64,000 nucleotides of DNA from Nocardioides_C sp963700955 (GTDB taxonomy: Bacteria > Actinomycetota > Actinomycetes > Propionibacteriales > Nocardioidaceae). The stretch spans positions 124,001-188,000 of the forward strand of contig CAVOZH010000003.1 of assembly GCA_963700955.1 (NCBI GenBank), written 5' to 3'. Every line of letters begins with the position of its first letter. Positions within the stretch are counted from its first letter, which is position 1. Below are positions 17,644 to 25,770 of this stretch, one piece after another. The position numbers and the translations under genes are program-made. Below the pieces are notes generated by a model that saw only the letters and a list, made by a program, of their open reading frames with translations, had not been told where the DNA came from and ran no database searches.

Positions 17644-19139
17644 CGGACGTATGCCTCCAGGCCGTGGCGGCCGCCCTCGCGGCCGTATCCGGACTCCTTG
17701 TAGCCGCCGAAGGGGCTCGCGGGGTCGAAGCGGTTGAACGTGTTGGCCCACACCACGCCGGCGCGGAGCTTGTCGGCCATCCACAGGATGCGCGAGCCCT
17801 TGTCGGTCCACACACCGGCGGACAGGCCGAACGGGGTGTTGTTCGCCTTCTCCACCGCCTCGGCGGGGGTGCGGAAGGTCAGCACCGACAGGACCGGCCC
17901 GAAGATCTCCTCCCGGGCGATCCGGTGGGCCTGGGTGACCCCGGTGAAGATCGTCGGCGGGAACCAGTACCCCTTGGAGGGAAGGTCGCAGGCCGCCGTC
18001 CAGCGCTCGGCGCCCTCGGCGTCGCCCACGTCGGAGAGCTCGCGGATCCGCAGGAGCTGCTCCAGGGAGTTGATCGCGCCGATGTCGGTGTTCTTGTCGA
18101 GCGGGTCGCCCACACGAAGGGTCGCCATCCGCCGCTTGAGGCTGTGCAGCACCTCCTCCTCGACCGACTCCTGCACCAGCAGCCGCGACCCGGCGCAGCA
18201 GACGTGGCCCTGGTTGAAGAAGATGCCGTTGACGATGCCCTCGACGGCCTGGTCGACCGGGGCGTCGTCGAAGACGATGTTCGCAGCCTTGCCACCGAGC
18301 TCCAGAGTGACCCGCTTGTCGCTACCGGCCACCGCCCTCGCGATCTGCCGCCCGACGTCGGTCGAGCCGGTGAACGCGACCTTGTCGACGTCATCGTGGG
18401 CGACCAGAGCCCGGCCGGTCTCGCCCGCGCCGGTGACGATGTTCACCACGCCAGGCGGCAGGTCCGCCTGCTGGCAGATCTCCGCGAACAGCAGCGCGGT
18501 CAGCGGGGTGGTCTCGGCCGGCTTGAGCACGACGGTGTTGCCCGCCGCGAGCGCGGGAGCGATCTTCCACGCCAGCATCATCAGCGGGAAGTTCCACGGG
18601 ATCACCTGCGCCGCCACGCCCAACGGTTTCGGAGGTTCGCCCTGTGCCGTTGAAACACCGGCGTACTCGAGCTTGTCGGCCCACCCCGCGTAGTAGAAGA
18701 ACCACGACGCCACCAGGGGTACGTCGACGTCGCGAGACTCGCGGATCGGCTTGCCGTTGTCGAGGGACTCCAGGACGGCGAGCTCTCGCGAGCGCTCCTG
18801 GATGATCCGCGCGATCCGGAACAGGTACTTCGCCCGCTCCCGGCCCGACATCGTCGACCAGACCTTCGTGTAGGCGCGACGAGCCGCCTTCACCGCACGG
18901 TCGACGTCCTCGGCCGACGCCTCGGCGACCTCGGCGAGGACCTCCTCGGTCGCAGGGCTCACCGTCTTGAACGAGTGGCCCCCCGTCGGGTCGGTGAACT
19001 CGCCGTTCACGAACAGGCCGTAGGACGACTTGATGTCCACCACCGAGCGCGACTCGGGCGCGGGGGCGTACTCGAACGCCGCCCGCCGGTCGATCGCGTG
19101 CGTCCCGGCTTCGGTCGAGTCGTTGTTCTGCGTTGTCAT
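17640..19139 (-). CDS. NAD-dependent aldehyde dehydrogenase (full length)
   Basis: 499-residue aldehyde dehydrogenase, normal length. VIPWNFPLMM, VLKPAETTPL (NAD-binding Lys), FTGSTDVGR, LELGGKAANI (catalytic Glu) and FFNQGHVCCAGSRL (catalytic Cys) are all present. It follows deoC by 6 nt and overlaps the short paralogue downstream. Since the aldolase DeoC yields acetaldehyde plus glyceraldehyde-3-phosphate, oxidation of acetaldehyde to acetate (or acetyl-CoA) is the most economical role; this is inferred from context, not shown by specificity residues. Confidence 0.92.
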   Translation of the reverse strand: MTTQNNDSTEAGTHAIDRRAAFEYAPAPESRSVVDIKSSYGLFVNGEFTDPTGGHSFKTVSPATEEVLAEVAEASAEDVDRAVKAARRAYTKVWSTMSGRERAKYLFRIARIIQERSRELAVLESLDNGKPIRESRDVDVPLVASWFFYYAGWADKLEYAGVSTAQGEPPKPLGVAAQVIPWNFPLMMLAWKIAPALAAGNTVVLKPAETTPLTALLFAEICQQADLPPGVVNIVTGAGETGRALVAHDDVDKVAFTGSTDVGRQIARAVAGSDKRVTLELGGKAANIVFDDAPVDQAVEGIVNGIFFNQGHVCCAGSRLLVQESVEEEVLHSLKRRMATLRVGDPLDKNTDIGAINSLEQLLRIRELSDVGDAEGAERWTAACDLPSKGYWFPPTIFTGVTQAHRIAREEIFGPVLSVLTFRTPAEAVEKANNTPFGLSAGVWTDKGSRILWMADKLRAGVVWANTFNRFDPASPFGGYKESGYGREGGRHGLEAYVR

Positions 19140-19145
19140 CGGCGA

Positions 19146-20132
19146 TCAGTCCAGGGTGAAGTAGTCGGGGCCGGAGTATCGGCCGGTCTTCATCTTCGTG
19201 CGCTGCATCAGCAGGTCGTTCAGCAGCGTCGAGGCGCCGAAGCGGAACCACTCGGGGTCCAGCCAGTCCGGGCCCGCGACCTCGTTGACCATCACGAGGT
19301 ACTTGATGGCGTCCTTGCTGGTGCGGATGCCGCCGGCCGGCTTCACGCCGATCATCTGGCCGGTGGCCTCACGGAAGTCGCGCACCGCCTCCAGCATCAC
19401 CAGCGTGACCGGCATGGTCGCGGCCGGCTGCACCTTGCCGGTGGAGGTCTTGATGAAGTCCGCGCCGGCCATCATCGCCAGCCACGAGACCCGTCGTACG
19501 TTGTCGTAGGTCTGGAGCTCACCGGTCTCGAAGATCACCTTCAGGTGCGCCGCGGTGCCGTCGGGACGGGCGCACGCCTCGCGCACCGCGACGATCTGCT
19601 CGAACACCTCGAGGTACCGACCCGACAAGAACGCGCCCCGGTCGATCACCATGTCGATCTCGTCCGCGCCCGCCTCCACGGCGTCATGGGTGTCGGCGAG
19701 CTTGATGTCCATCGCCGCACGGCCCGACGGGAACGCCGTCGCCACGGAGGCGACGTGCACGCCGCTGTCGCCGAGCGTCTCCTTCGCGACCGCCACCATG
19801 TCCGGGTACACGCACACCGCCGCCACCCGCGGGCAGCTCGGGTCCGCCGGGTCCGGGCGCATCGCCTTCGCGGACAACGCACGCACCTTGCCCGGGGTGT
19901 CCTGCCCCTCGAGGGTGGTGAGGTCGACCATCCGGATCGCGAGGTCGATCGCGAACTCCTTGGCCGTGGTCTTGATCGACCGGGTGCTGAGCATTGCGGC
20001 TCGGGCCTCGGCACCGACCTGGTCGACACCTGGGAGGCCGTGGAGGAACCGGCGCAACGAAGAGTCGGACGACGTCGCTTCCGCCAGATCCCCGCTGCCG
20101 GCTCCATTGCCTGGGCTTACGACGGTAGTCAC
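19146..20132 (-). CDS. deoC: Deoxyribose-phosphate aldolase
   Basis: 328-residue class I aldolase splitting 2-deoxyribose-5-phosphate into glyceraldehyde-3-phosphate and acetaldehyde. The Schiff-base lysine lies in FIKTSTGKV, the second catalytic lysine in GVKPAGGIR, and VIDRGAFLSG and CVYPDM are also typical. It belongs to the longer (about 330-residue) class with an N-terminal extension. I start at GTG 20132 rather than an upstream ATG at 20234 because TATGCT sits six nucleotides before it and the upstream extension would overlap the divergent PH gene. First gene of the deoC-ALDH-ALDH operon. Confidence 0.94.
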   Translation of the reverse strand: MTTVVSPGNGAGSGDLAEATSSDSSLRRFLHGLPGVDQVGAEARAAMLSTRSIKTTAKEFAIDLAIRMVDLTTLEGQDTPGKVRALSAKAMRPDPADPSCPRVAAVCVYPDMVAVAKETLGDSGVHVASVATAFPSGRAAMDIKLADTHDAVEAGADEIDMVIDRGAFLSGRYLEVFEQIVAVREACARPDGTAAHLKVIFETGELQTYDNVRRVSWLAMMAGADFIKTSTGKVQPAATMPVTLVMLEAVRDFREATGQMIGVKPAGGIRTSKDAIKYLVMVNEVAGPDWLDPEWFRFGASTLLNDLLMQRTKMKTGRYSGPDYFTLD

Positions 20133-20138
20133 CGGGCA

Positions 20139-20144
20139 AGCATA
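20139..20144 (-). promoter_or_regulatory. -10 element (TATGCT) for leaderless deoC mRNA
   Basis: On the minus strand TATGCT is followed by TGCCCG and then the GTG at 20132. No ribosome-binding site is present. Confidence 0.55.
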
Positions 20145-20197
20145 TGGCGGCTGCCCACGATGTGGAGAATCCTCGCGACGCAGGCACAATCCATGCC

Positions 20198-20857
20198 ATG
20201 ACAGCAGGACAGGACGGGCCCAGGAGGGTGCCACCCGTCGAGCGGTTCCATCCCACGAGTGGCCGGGTCGTCGGGTACCTCAGCGTCGCTGTCATCGCGG
20301 GGCTGCTGCTCTACCTTGCCGTGAACGTGCACTCGGTCACCGGCCTCCGCCTCTGCGCGGCGCTGGTCTTCCTCGGCGTCCTGATCTGGGTCACCCAGCT
20401 GCGCCCACGAGCGATCGCCTATCCCGACAGGCTTCTTCTCCGGAACTCCTTGAGGGACGCGACGGTGCCGGTGGCGCTGATCGACGATGTCAGCGTCCGC
20501 CGGATGCTCACCGTCTGGGTGGGGGAGGAGCGCTACGTCTGCATCGGCATCGGCAGCTCCCTGCGCAAGCTGGTCAAGTCGAAGCCCCGCGGTCCCTCAT
20601 CGCTGCTCGGATGGGACCGCCTCGAGGCGTACACCGAGGAGGCCACGCCGCTGCGTCCCGACCAGACCGCGATGAGCTACGCGACCTTCGTGGAGACCCG
20701 GATCGCCGGGCTGGTGGAGGAGGCCAAGCGCCGGGCGGCCTCCGACAGCGTCGACGGCGGTACGGCGGGCCCGGCGGCGCGCCGCACCTGGGCCTGGCCG
20801 GAGCTCGTCGCGCTCGTCGTGACCGCTGTCGCGTTCGTGGTCACGCTCCTGCTCTAG
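20198..20857 (+). CDS. PH-domain membrane protein
   Basis: 219 residues. Two adjacent N-terminal membrane helices (about 27-65), then a bacterial PH-like domain (YPDRLLLRNSLRDATVPVALIDDVSVRRM), a charged helical stretch, and a C-terminal membrane helix (WPELVALVVTAVAFVVTLLL). The topology places the PH-like part in the cytosol. ATG 20198 is chosen over the upstream ATG at 20144, which overlaps the deoC promoter. CACAAT lies seven nucleotides upstream. Function unknown; divergent from deoC but with no evident metabolic link. Confidence 0.75.
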   Translation: MTAGQDGPRRVPPVERFHPTSGRVVGYLSVAVIAGLLLYLAVNVHSVTGLRLCAALVFLGVLIWVTQLRPRAIAYPDRLLLRNSLRDATVPVALIDDVSVRRMLTVWVGEERYVCIGIGSSLRKLVKSKPRGPSSLLGWDRLEAYTEEATPLRPDQTAMSYATFVETRIAGLVEEAKRRAASDSVDGGTAGPAARRTWAWPELVALVVTAVAFVVTLLL

Positions 20858-20908
20858 GTCGACCCCCGCGATGGCCCGGCGGCGGGAGACTGGCACCGGA
20901 GCGACAGG

Positions 20909-22600
20909 TCAGAGGCCGAGCGCCGCGGACAGGTCGGTGCGGATCGCGTCGAGACGACCGGCGGCGGCGATCCGCGCGGCATCCACCCCGCCGGGCTCGC
21001 CGTCCTCGACAGGCACCACGACCTCGAGGTAGCACTTGAGCTTCGGCTCGGTCCCGGACGGGCGTACGACGACCCGGGCGCCCTCGCTGAGCCGGTACCG
21101 CAGGCCCTCCGTCGGAGGAAGGCCCGCGCCGCCGAGGCTCAGGTCGTCCGCCCCTTCGACGGACAGACCGCCGAGGGAGGTGGGGGGAGCTGCCCGCAGC
21201 CGGCTCATCGCATCGGTGATCAGCGACAGGTCGCTCACCCTCACCGAGAGCTGGTCGGTGGCGTGGAGGCCGTACGTGCGGGCGATCTCGTCGAGCTGGT
21301 CGATGAGGGTTCGGCCCTCACTGCGCAGGATCGCCGCGAGCTCGGCGAGCCGAAGCAGAGCGGACACCCCGTCCTTGTCCCGCACCAGCTCGGGCGCCGC
21401 GCAGTAGCCGAGCGCCTCCTCGTATCCGAACGCGAGCCCTTCCACGCGGCCGAGCCACTTGAAGCCGGTCAACGTCTCCCGGTACTCCTGCCCGTGCGCG
21501 GCGGCCATCTTGCCCAGCAGCGACGACGACACGATCGTCGTGGCGTAGACGCCCTGGACGCCGAGGCGCAGGAGGAAGTCGGCGAGCAGCGCGCCGACCT
21601 CGTCACCGCGCAGCATCCGCCAGCCGTGCGGGCCTCCCGGGACAGCCGCGGCACAACGGTCCGCGTCAGGGTCGTTCGCGAGGACCACGTCGGCGTCGAC
21701 CTCGGCGGCCAGCCTCATGGCGAGGTCCATTGCGCCCGGCTCCTCGGGGTTCGGGAAGGCCACGGTCGGGAAGTCCGGGTCCGGCTCGGCCTGCTCGGTC
21801 GCGAAGTGAGCCGCGGGGAAGCCGGCCCGCTCGAGCACGTCGGCGACCACCTTGCCACCGACCCCGTGCAGGGGCGTGTAGACCGCGGTCAGGTCGCGCG
21901 GCGACGCCGGGCTCACGAGAGCGGCGACCTTGGCCGCGTAGGACTCTGCGACGCCGTCGTCGAGCCACTCCCAGCCGTCGGAGCGGGGGACCGACTCGAG
22001 TGCGCCGACCGCCTCGATCCGCTGGGAGATCTCGGCATCCGCGGGCGGCACGATCTGGCTGCCGTCACCGAGGTACACCTTGTAGCCGTTGTCCTGAGGC
22101 GGGTTGTGCGACGCGGTGACCATGACCCCGGCGACACAGCCGAGCTCGCGGATCGCGAAGGCGAGCACGGGGGTCGGCAGGGCCCGCGGCAGGACCAGCG
22201 CGCGGAGGCCGGCGCCGGCCATCACCTCGGCCGTGTCGCGGGCGAACACGTCGGAGTTGTACCGGGCGTCGTAGCCGATCACGACCGCGTCACCGTCGCG
22301 GGCGCCGTTGTCACGCAGGTAGGACGCGAGGCCGGCTGCCGCGCGGATGACCACGATGCGGTTCATCCGGTTCGGCCCGGCGCCCAGCGCTCCGCGCAGG
22401 CCAGCCGTACCGAACTCCAGCGGCCCGCGGAACCGGTCCGCGAGGTCAGCAGCACCGACGCCCGTGGGCTCCTGCTCGACCAGGCGGAGGAGCCCCTCGA
22501 GCTCTGCGCGGGTCTGCGGGTCCGGGTCCTCCTCGGCCCAGACGCGGGCACGCTCGAGGAGGACGTCCGTCGGGACTGTCTGGTTCGTCGAAGCGGTCAT
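20909..22600 (-). CDS. Phosphopentomutase/phosphoglucomutase (phosphohexomutase superfamily)
   Basis: 563-residue alpha-D-phosphohexomutase. Domain order is complete: phosphoserine loop VTASHNPPQDNGYKVY, metal loop NDPDADR, sugar-binding loop GYEEALGY, phosphate loop RPSGTEPKLKCYLE. The length and the loop GFKWLGRVEG match the PGM2/PgcA subgroup, which includes phosphopentomutases and glucose-1,6-bisphosphate-type enzymes. In this setting conversion of (deoxy)ribose-1-phosphate to the 5-phosphate would bridge the nucleoside phosphorylases to DeoC; that is inference. It is transcribed divergently from the HEAT gene with only 23 bp between start codons. Confidence 0.92.
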   Translation of the reverse strand: MTASTNQTVPTDVLLERARVWAEEDPDPQTRAELEGLLRLVEQEPTGVGAADLADRFRGPLEFGTAGLRGALGAGPNRMNRIVVIRAAAGLASYLRDNGARDGDAVVIGYDARYNSDVFARDTAEVMAGAGLRALVLPRALPTPVLAFAIRELGCVAGVMVTASHNPPQDNGYKVYLGDGSQIVPPADAEISQRIEAVGALESVPRSDGWEWLDDGVAESYAAKVAALVSPASPRDLTAVYTPLHGVGGKVVADVLERAGFPAAHFATEQAEPDPDFPTVAFPNPEEPGAMDLAMRLAAEVDADVVLANDPDADRCAAAVPGGPHGWRMLRGDEVGALLADFLLRLGVQGVYATTIVSSSLLGKMAAAHGQEYRETLTGFKWLGRVEGLAFGYEEALGYCAAPELVRDKDGVSALLRLAELAAILRSEGRTLIDQLDEIARTYGLHATDQLSVRVSDLSLITDAMSRLRAAPPTSLGGLSVEGADDLSLGGAGLPPTEGLRYRLSEGARVVVRPSGTEPKLKCYLEVVVPVEDGEPGGVDAARIAAAGRLDAIRTDLSAALGL

Positions 22601-22606
22601 GCCCGA

Positions 22607-22616
22607 AGGCTAGCGT
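22607..22616. promoter_or_regulatory. Overlapping divergent -10 elements, two leaderless promoters
   Basis: Minus strand: TAGCCT (22612-22607), 6 nt, ATG of the mutase at 22600. Plus strand: TAGCGT (22611-22616), 7 nt, GTG of the HEAT gene at 22624. The two hexamers share the TA at 22611-22612. Confidence 0.6.
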
Positions 22617-22623
22617 TGCGGTT

Positions 22624-23193
22624 GTGACTGCGTCCGAGACACCGCGGCGACCCCACCCGAGCGTCCGTGAGGTCGTGGAAGGCCTTGCCGCGCGGGACGG
22701 CGAGCTGCGCGTGGTGGAGGCGTGCGCCGCGCTTCTGACGGGTGAGCCTCCGGAGGCGTTCTCCGAGATCGCCGTCGGCCTGAGCGGTCACGGCTCCTCG
22801 GTCGAGCAGCTGCGCTCGAGCGGCTACCGCGACTACTGGTGGCCGACCTGGGCGGCGCGTGGCCTGCTCTACGTCTGGTCTCCGAGCGTCGCCCCGGCAG
22901 TGGTGGGTGGCCTTGACCACGAGCACTGGCGGCCGGTCGAGATGTGCCTGAAGGTGGCGGCGCGAAGGGAGCTGGCGGCGGCCGCGGACGGCGCCGTGGC
23001 CCTGGCCGGCCATGACCTGTCCCGGGTACGCGCGGTGGCGGTCCGTACCCTCGGCCTGGTGGGCGACACGGAGCACGTGGCAAGGGTGCGGTCGGGACTC
23101 GACGACACCGATGCACAGGTACGTCGGGCAGCGGCACTTGCCCTCGAACGGATGGTCGCCCGTCTTGACCTCCCCGGCGAGGTGCTGCCGTGA
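22624..23193 (+). CDS. HEAT-repeat protein
   Basis: 189 residues, mostly helical, with at least two HEAT-like repeats in the C-terminal half (DLSRVRAVAVRTLGLVGD and DAQVRRAAALALERMV). The N-terminal half has a WWPTWAARGLLYVW stretch and repeated helices. Not predicted to be secreted or membrane-bound. Starts with GTG at the end of the 23-bp divergent gap and ends in a GTGA overlap with an SRPBCC protein, so the two are co-translated. Function unknown. Confidence 0.8.
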   Translation: MTASETPRRPHPSVREVVEGLAARDGELRVVEACAALLTGEPPEAFSEIAVGLSGHGSSVEQLRSSGYRDYWWPTWAARGLLYVWSPSVAPAVVGGLDHEHWRPVEMCLKVAARRELAAAADGAVALAGHDLSRVRAVAVRTLGLVGDTEHVARVRSGLDDTDAQVRRAAALALERMVARLDLPGEVLP

Positions 23194-23651
23194 GCGCGAG
23201 GTACCGCTTCGAGACCCGTTGGGCGATCCCGTCCTCGCAGGACGACCTGTTCGACGTGCTCGCCGACGTGGGTGGGTATCCCACGTGGTGGCCGCAGGTG
23301 CGCGCCGTGGCCCGCGTCGACGAGGACAGCGCGCGCGTCGTGGCTCGCTCGCTCCTGCCGTACTCGCTCGACCTGACGCTTGTCCGGGCCGTGGAGGACC
23401 GGGCCGCCGGTGTACTCGAGGTGCGGATCCGCGGCCGGCTCGACGGCTGGTCGAGATGGACGCTGCAGGACCTGGGGTCCGACACGGTCGCGCACTACGA
23501 GCAGGAGGTCGACGTGCGGGGACGCCTGCTGACGGCGGCCTCCTCGGTCGCCCGCCCCGTGCTCGTCGCGAACCACGCCTGGATGATGCGGGGCGGCCGC
23601 CGAGGACTGCTCAGTCGCGGTCCAGCGCGGGTCGGTAGTACGTCTCGGTGA
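23190..23651 (+). CDS. SRPBCC (polyketide cyclase/START-like) protein
   Basis: 153 residues with an N-terminal strand and helix typical of the SRPBCC fold (FETRWAIPSSQDDLFDVL, YPTWWPQV) and alternating strands to the end, which form a hydrophobic ligand cavity. Ligand unknown. The start overlaps the HEAT gene by four bases. The 3' end overlaps the convergent epimerase by 41 nt, so the last about 13 codons (RRGLLSRGPARVGSTSR) may be constrained by that gene. Confidence 0.82.
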   Translation: MSARYRFETRWAIPSSQDDLFDVLADVGGYPTWWPQVRAVARVDEDSARVVARSLLPYSLDLTLVRAVEDRAAGVLEVRIRGRLDGWSRWTLQDLGSDTVAHYEQEVDVRGRLLTAASSVARPVLVANHAWMMRGGRRGLLSRGPARVGSTSR

Positions 23652-24429
23652 CGAACGGGCCGCCGACGTGTCCCGCATCGACGCGGTCGGCATCACTTTC
23701 CGGGGTGGCCTCGATGTCCTCGGCGAACGACTCGGCGTCGTCCTGTGGGTCGTAGCCCAGAGCGCGCCCTGGGCCGAGGTCCCACCAGGCCCGGGTGTTC
23801 GCCGAGATGCCGTAGAGGACCGCGAAGCCCGGGTCGGGCGCGGTGAGGCAGGCGTCGACCATCCGCACGGCGTCGTCGTGGGAGAGCCAGGTCGACAGAT
23901 GGCGACGGGTCTCGGGCTCGGGCAGGAAGCTCCCGATCCGGGTGGCGAGCGCGTCGATGGCGTACCGGTCGACGTACAGCCGTAGGAGCGCCTCCGCGGC
24001 AACCTTGCCCACTCCGTAGAACGTGTCCGGCCGCGGTGGCACCCCGGTCTCGAGCAGGTCACTTCGCGGAGTGCGCCCGACGGCGTGGTTGCTGCTGGCG
24101 TAGACGATCCGGCTCACGCCGTGGCCGATCATCGCGTCGAGCAAGGCGGCGGTGGTGACCACGTGCGACTCGAGGATCACGGGCAGCGCCGCCTCGGTGG
24201 GGATGCTCGCGAGGTGCACGACCGCGTCGAGCGGGCCGGTCTGCCCGAGGCTGTCGAACGCCGCAGCCACCGCGTCGGGGTCGGCGCAGTCGGCCGTGAA
24301 CCAAGGGCCGATGAAGCCCTCCGGCTCGGCGGCCGTGTCGAGCCCCGCGACGTCGTACCCGCGGTCGAGGAGTCCCGCGCAGACGACGGTGCCGATGGTG
24401 CCGGCGGCCCCGGTGACCAGGACCCGCAT
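23611..24429 (-). CDS. NAD-dependent epimerase/dehydratase family oxidoreductase
   Basis: 272-residue extended short-chain dehydrogenase. Glycine-rich motif TGAAGTIG (6-13) binds NAD, and the catalytic YxxxK is YGVGK, preceded by YASSNHAVG. The TGLDTAAEP... and SSNHAVG features resemble uronate dehydrogenases and sugar epimerases. It starts in a TGATG overlap with the purine nucleoside phosphorylase, so it is the second gene of that operon. A sugar substrate is plausible but unproven. Confidence 0.85.
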   Translation of the reverse strand: MRVLVTGAAGTIGTVVCAGLLDRGYDVAGLDTAAEPEGFIGPWFTADCADPDAVAAAFDSLGQTGPLDAVVHLASIPTEAALPVILESHVVTTAALLDAMIGHGVSRIVYASSNHAVGRTPRSDLLETGVPPRPDTFYGVGKVAAEALLRLYVDRYAIDALATRIGSFLPEPETRRHLSTWLSHDDAVRMVDACLTAPDPGFAVLYGISANTRAWWDLGPGRALGYDPQDDAESFAEDIEATPESDADRVDAGHVGGPFVTETYYRPALDRD

Positions 24430-25241
24430 CAGATCTTGGGCACGATCGCGCCGAGGAGCTCGCCCATGCGGGAGGCCGCGGCGTTGCCCGCCGCCAGCAC
24501 CTCCTCGTGGTTGAGGGGTTCGCCGGTGATGCCGGCCGCGAGGTTCGTCACGAGCGAGATGCCGAGGACCTCCATCCCGGCCTCACGCGCCGCGATCGCC
24601 TCGAGCGTGGTCGACATGCCGACGAGGTCGCCACCGATGGCGCGCACCATGGCGATCTCGGCAGGGGTCTCGTAGTGCGGCCCGCGGAACTGCACGTAGA
24701 CGCCCTCGTCGAGGCTGGGCTCCACCTCACGACAGAGCGAGCGGAGCCGCTTGCTGTAGAGGTCGGTGAGGTCGACGAAGTGCGCGCCCTCGATGGGCGA
24801 GGTGGCGGTGAGGTTGATGTGGTCACGGATCAGCACGGGGGTGCCCGGCTGCCACGACTCGTCGAGGCCGCCGCAGCCGTTGGTGAGCACGGCGACGGTG
24901 CAGCCGGCCGCGGCTGCGGTGCGGACCCCGTGGACGACGGAGCGCACGCCCAGCCCTTCGTAGAAGTGGGTCCTGCCCAGGAACACGAGCAGGTTCTTGT
25001 CGCCTGCGCGCACCGAACGGAGCTTGCCGGCGTGGCCCTCGACGGCGGGCGGCGCGAAGCCGGGCAGGTCGGTCGTGCTGACCTCCGCCGTGGCCTCCCC
25101 GAGCGCGTCGACGGCGGGCAGCCAGCCCGAGCCCATGACCAGCGCGATGTCGTGGCGCTCGACACCGGTCAGCTCGTGCAGTCGGCCGGCCGCTTCGGCG
25201 GCAAGGGCCTGAGGAGTAGGAGAGGTGCTCGTCGTGTTCAC
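24429..25241 (-). CDS. deoD: Purine nucleoside phosphorylase (trimeric type)
   Basis: 270-residue enzyme splitting inosine, guanosine and deoxy analogues with phosphate into base and (deoxy)ribose-1-phosphate. Features: MGSGWLPAV (phosphate loop), GHAGKLRSV, FLGRTHFYEG, TNGCGGLDES, and GMSTTLEAIAAREAG. The homologue in M. tuberculosis is called deoD although it belongs to the trimeric class. I start at GTG 25241: TACGCT lies six nucleotides upstream, and the 74-residue in-frame extension above it is antisense to the next gene. It supplies substrate for the phosphopentomutase. Confidence 0.92.
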   Translation of the reverse strand: MNTTSTSPTPQALAAEAAGRLHELTGVERHDIALVMGSGWLPAVDALGEATAEVSTTDLPGFAPPAVEGHAGKLRSVRAGDKNLLVFLGRTHFYEGLGVRSVVHGVRTAAAAGCTVAVLTNGCGGLDESWQPGTPVLIRDHINLTATSPIEGAHFVDLTDLYSKRLRSLCREVEPSLDEGVYVQFRGPHYETPAEIAMVRAIGGDLVGMSTTLEAIAAREAGMEVLGISLVTNLAAGITGEPLNHEEVLAAGNAAASRMGELLGAIVPKI

Positions 25242-25247
25242 CGCGGC

Positions 25248-25253
25248 AGCGTA
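25248..25253 (-). promoter_or_regulatory. -10 element (TACGCT) for leaderless deoD mRNA
   Basis: TACGCT on the minus strand, then GCCGCG, then GTG at 25241; no ribosome-binding site. Confidence 0.55.
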
Positions 25254-25278
25254 GCGCCGGGAGCCCTCCGGCGTACGG

Positions 25279-25731
25279 TCACAGGCCGACGGAGCGGCAG
25301 GGTCTCGCACGAAGCGCGGCGACGTAGTCGTCGGGTGCGTCCGCGGCCTCTGCCGCGTCCGCGAGGATGCCGAGAGAGCTCGCCGACGGCAGTCCGCCTT
25401 CGTAGGCGTCGAGGACGTAGGTCCAGGCGAGCTGGCTTCCGGCCATCGTCGCGACCCGGACACGCGTCTTCCGGTAGAGCCCGGAGTCTGCGCTTTCGAG
25501 GTTGTCGAGGACAGCCATGTCCTCCTCCGTGACGTCGTAGAGCGCGACGAAGACCTGCTCGAAGGCGTCCTGGACGATGGTGACGAGGGCGCCGTCCCAG
25601 CCGTGCTCCTCGCCGCCGAACGTCAACCGCCACCCGGTCAGCCATCCCGTGCCGCGCAGCGGAGAGTGCGGGCAGCGCTCGCTCATGCGGGAGGGGTCGA
25701 GGTTCGACCCGTAGGCGGCGTAGATAGGCAC
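25279..25731 (-). CDS. Gamma-glutamylcyclotransferase-like protein
   Basis: 150-residue small beta-barrel protein. YAAYGSNLDPSRM (4-16) carries the YGSN motif of the gamma-glutamylcyclotransferase fold, and a Glu in LDNLESAD is in place of the catalytic acid. Members release 5-oxoproline from gamma-glutamyl peptides, but many bacterial ones are uncharacterised. GTG 25731 is chosen because TAGCCT is eight nucleotides upstream and translation begins directly at the fold (VPIYAAYG). Divergent from lpdA with 39 bp between starts. Confidence 0.82.
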   Translation of the reverse strand: MPIYAAYGSNLDPSRMSERCPHSPLRGTGWLTGWRLTFGGEEHGWDGALVTIVQDAFEQVFVALYDVTEEDMAVLDNLESADSGLYRKTRVRVATMAGSQLAWTYVLDAYEGGLPSASSLGILADAAEAADAPDDYVAALRARPCRSVGL

Positions 25732-25739
25732 GACACAGC

Positions 25740-25745
25740 AGGCTA
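25740..25745 (-). promoter_or_regulatory. -10 element (TAGCCT) for the cyclotransferase gene
   Basis: Minus-strand TAGCCT, 8 nt, GTG 25731. It lies in the 39-bp gap shared with divergent lpdA, whose own start is preceded by AACAAT at 25758-25763. Confidence 0.5.
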
Positions 25746-25770
25746 TCGCGCGGATGGAACAATGGGCGCC

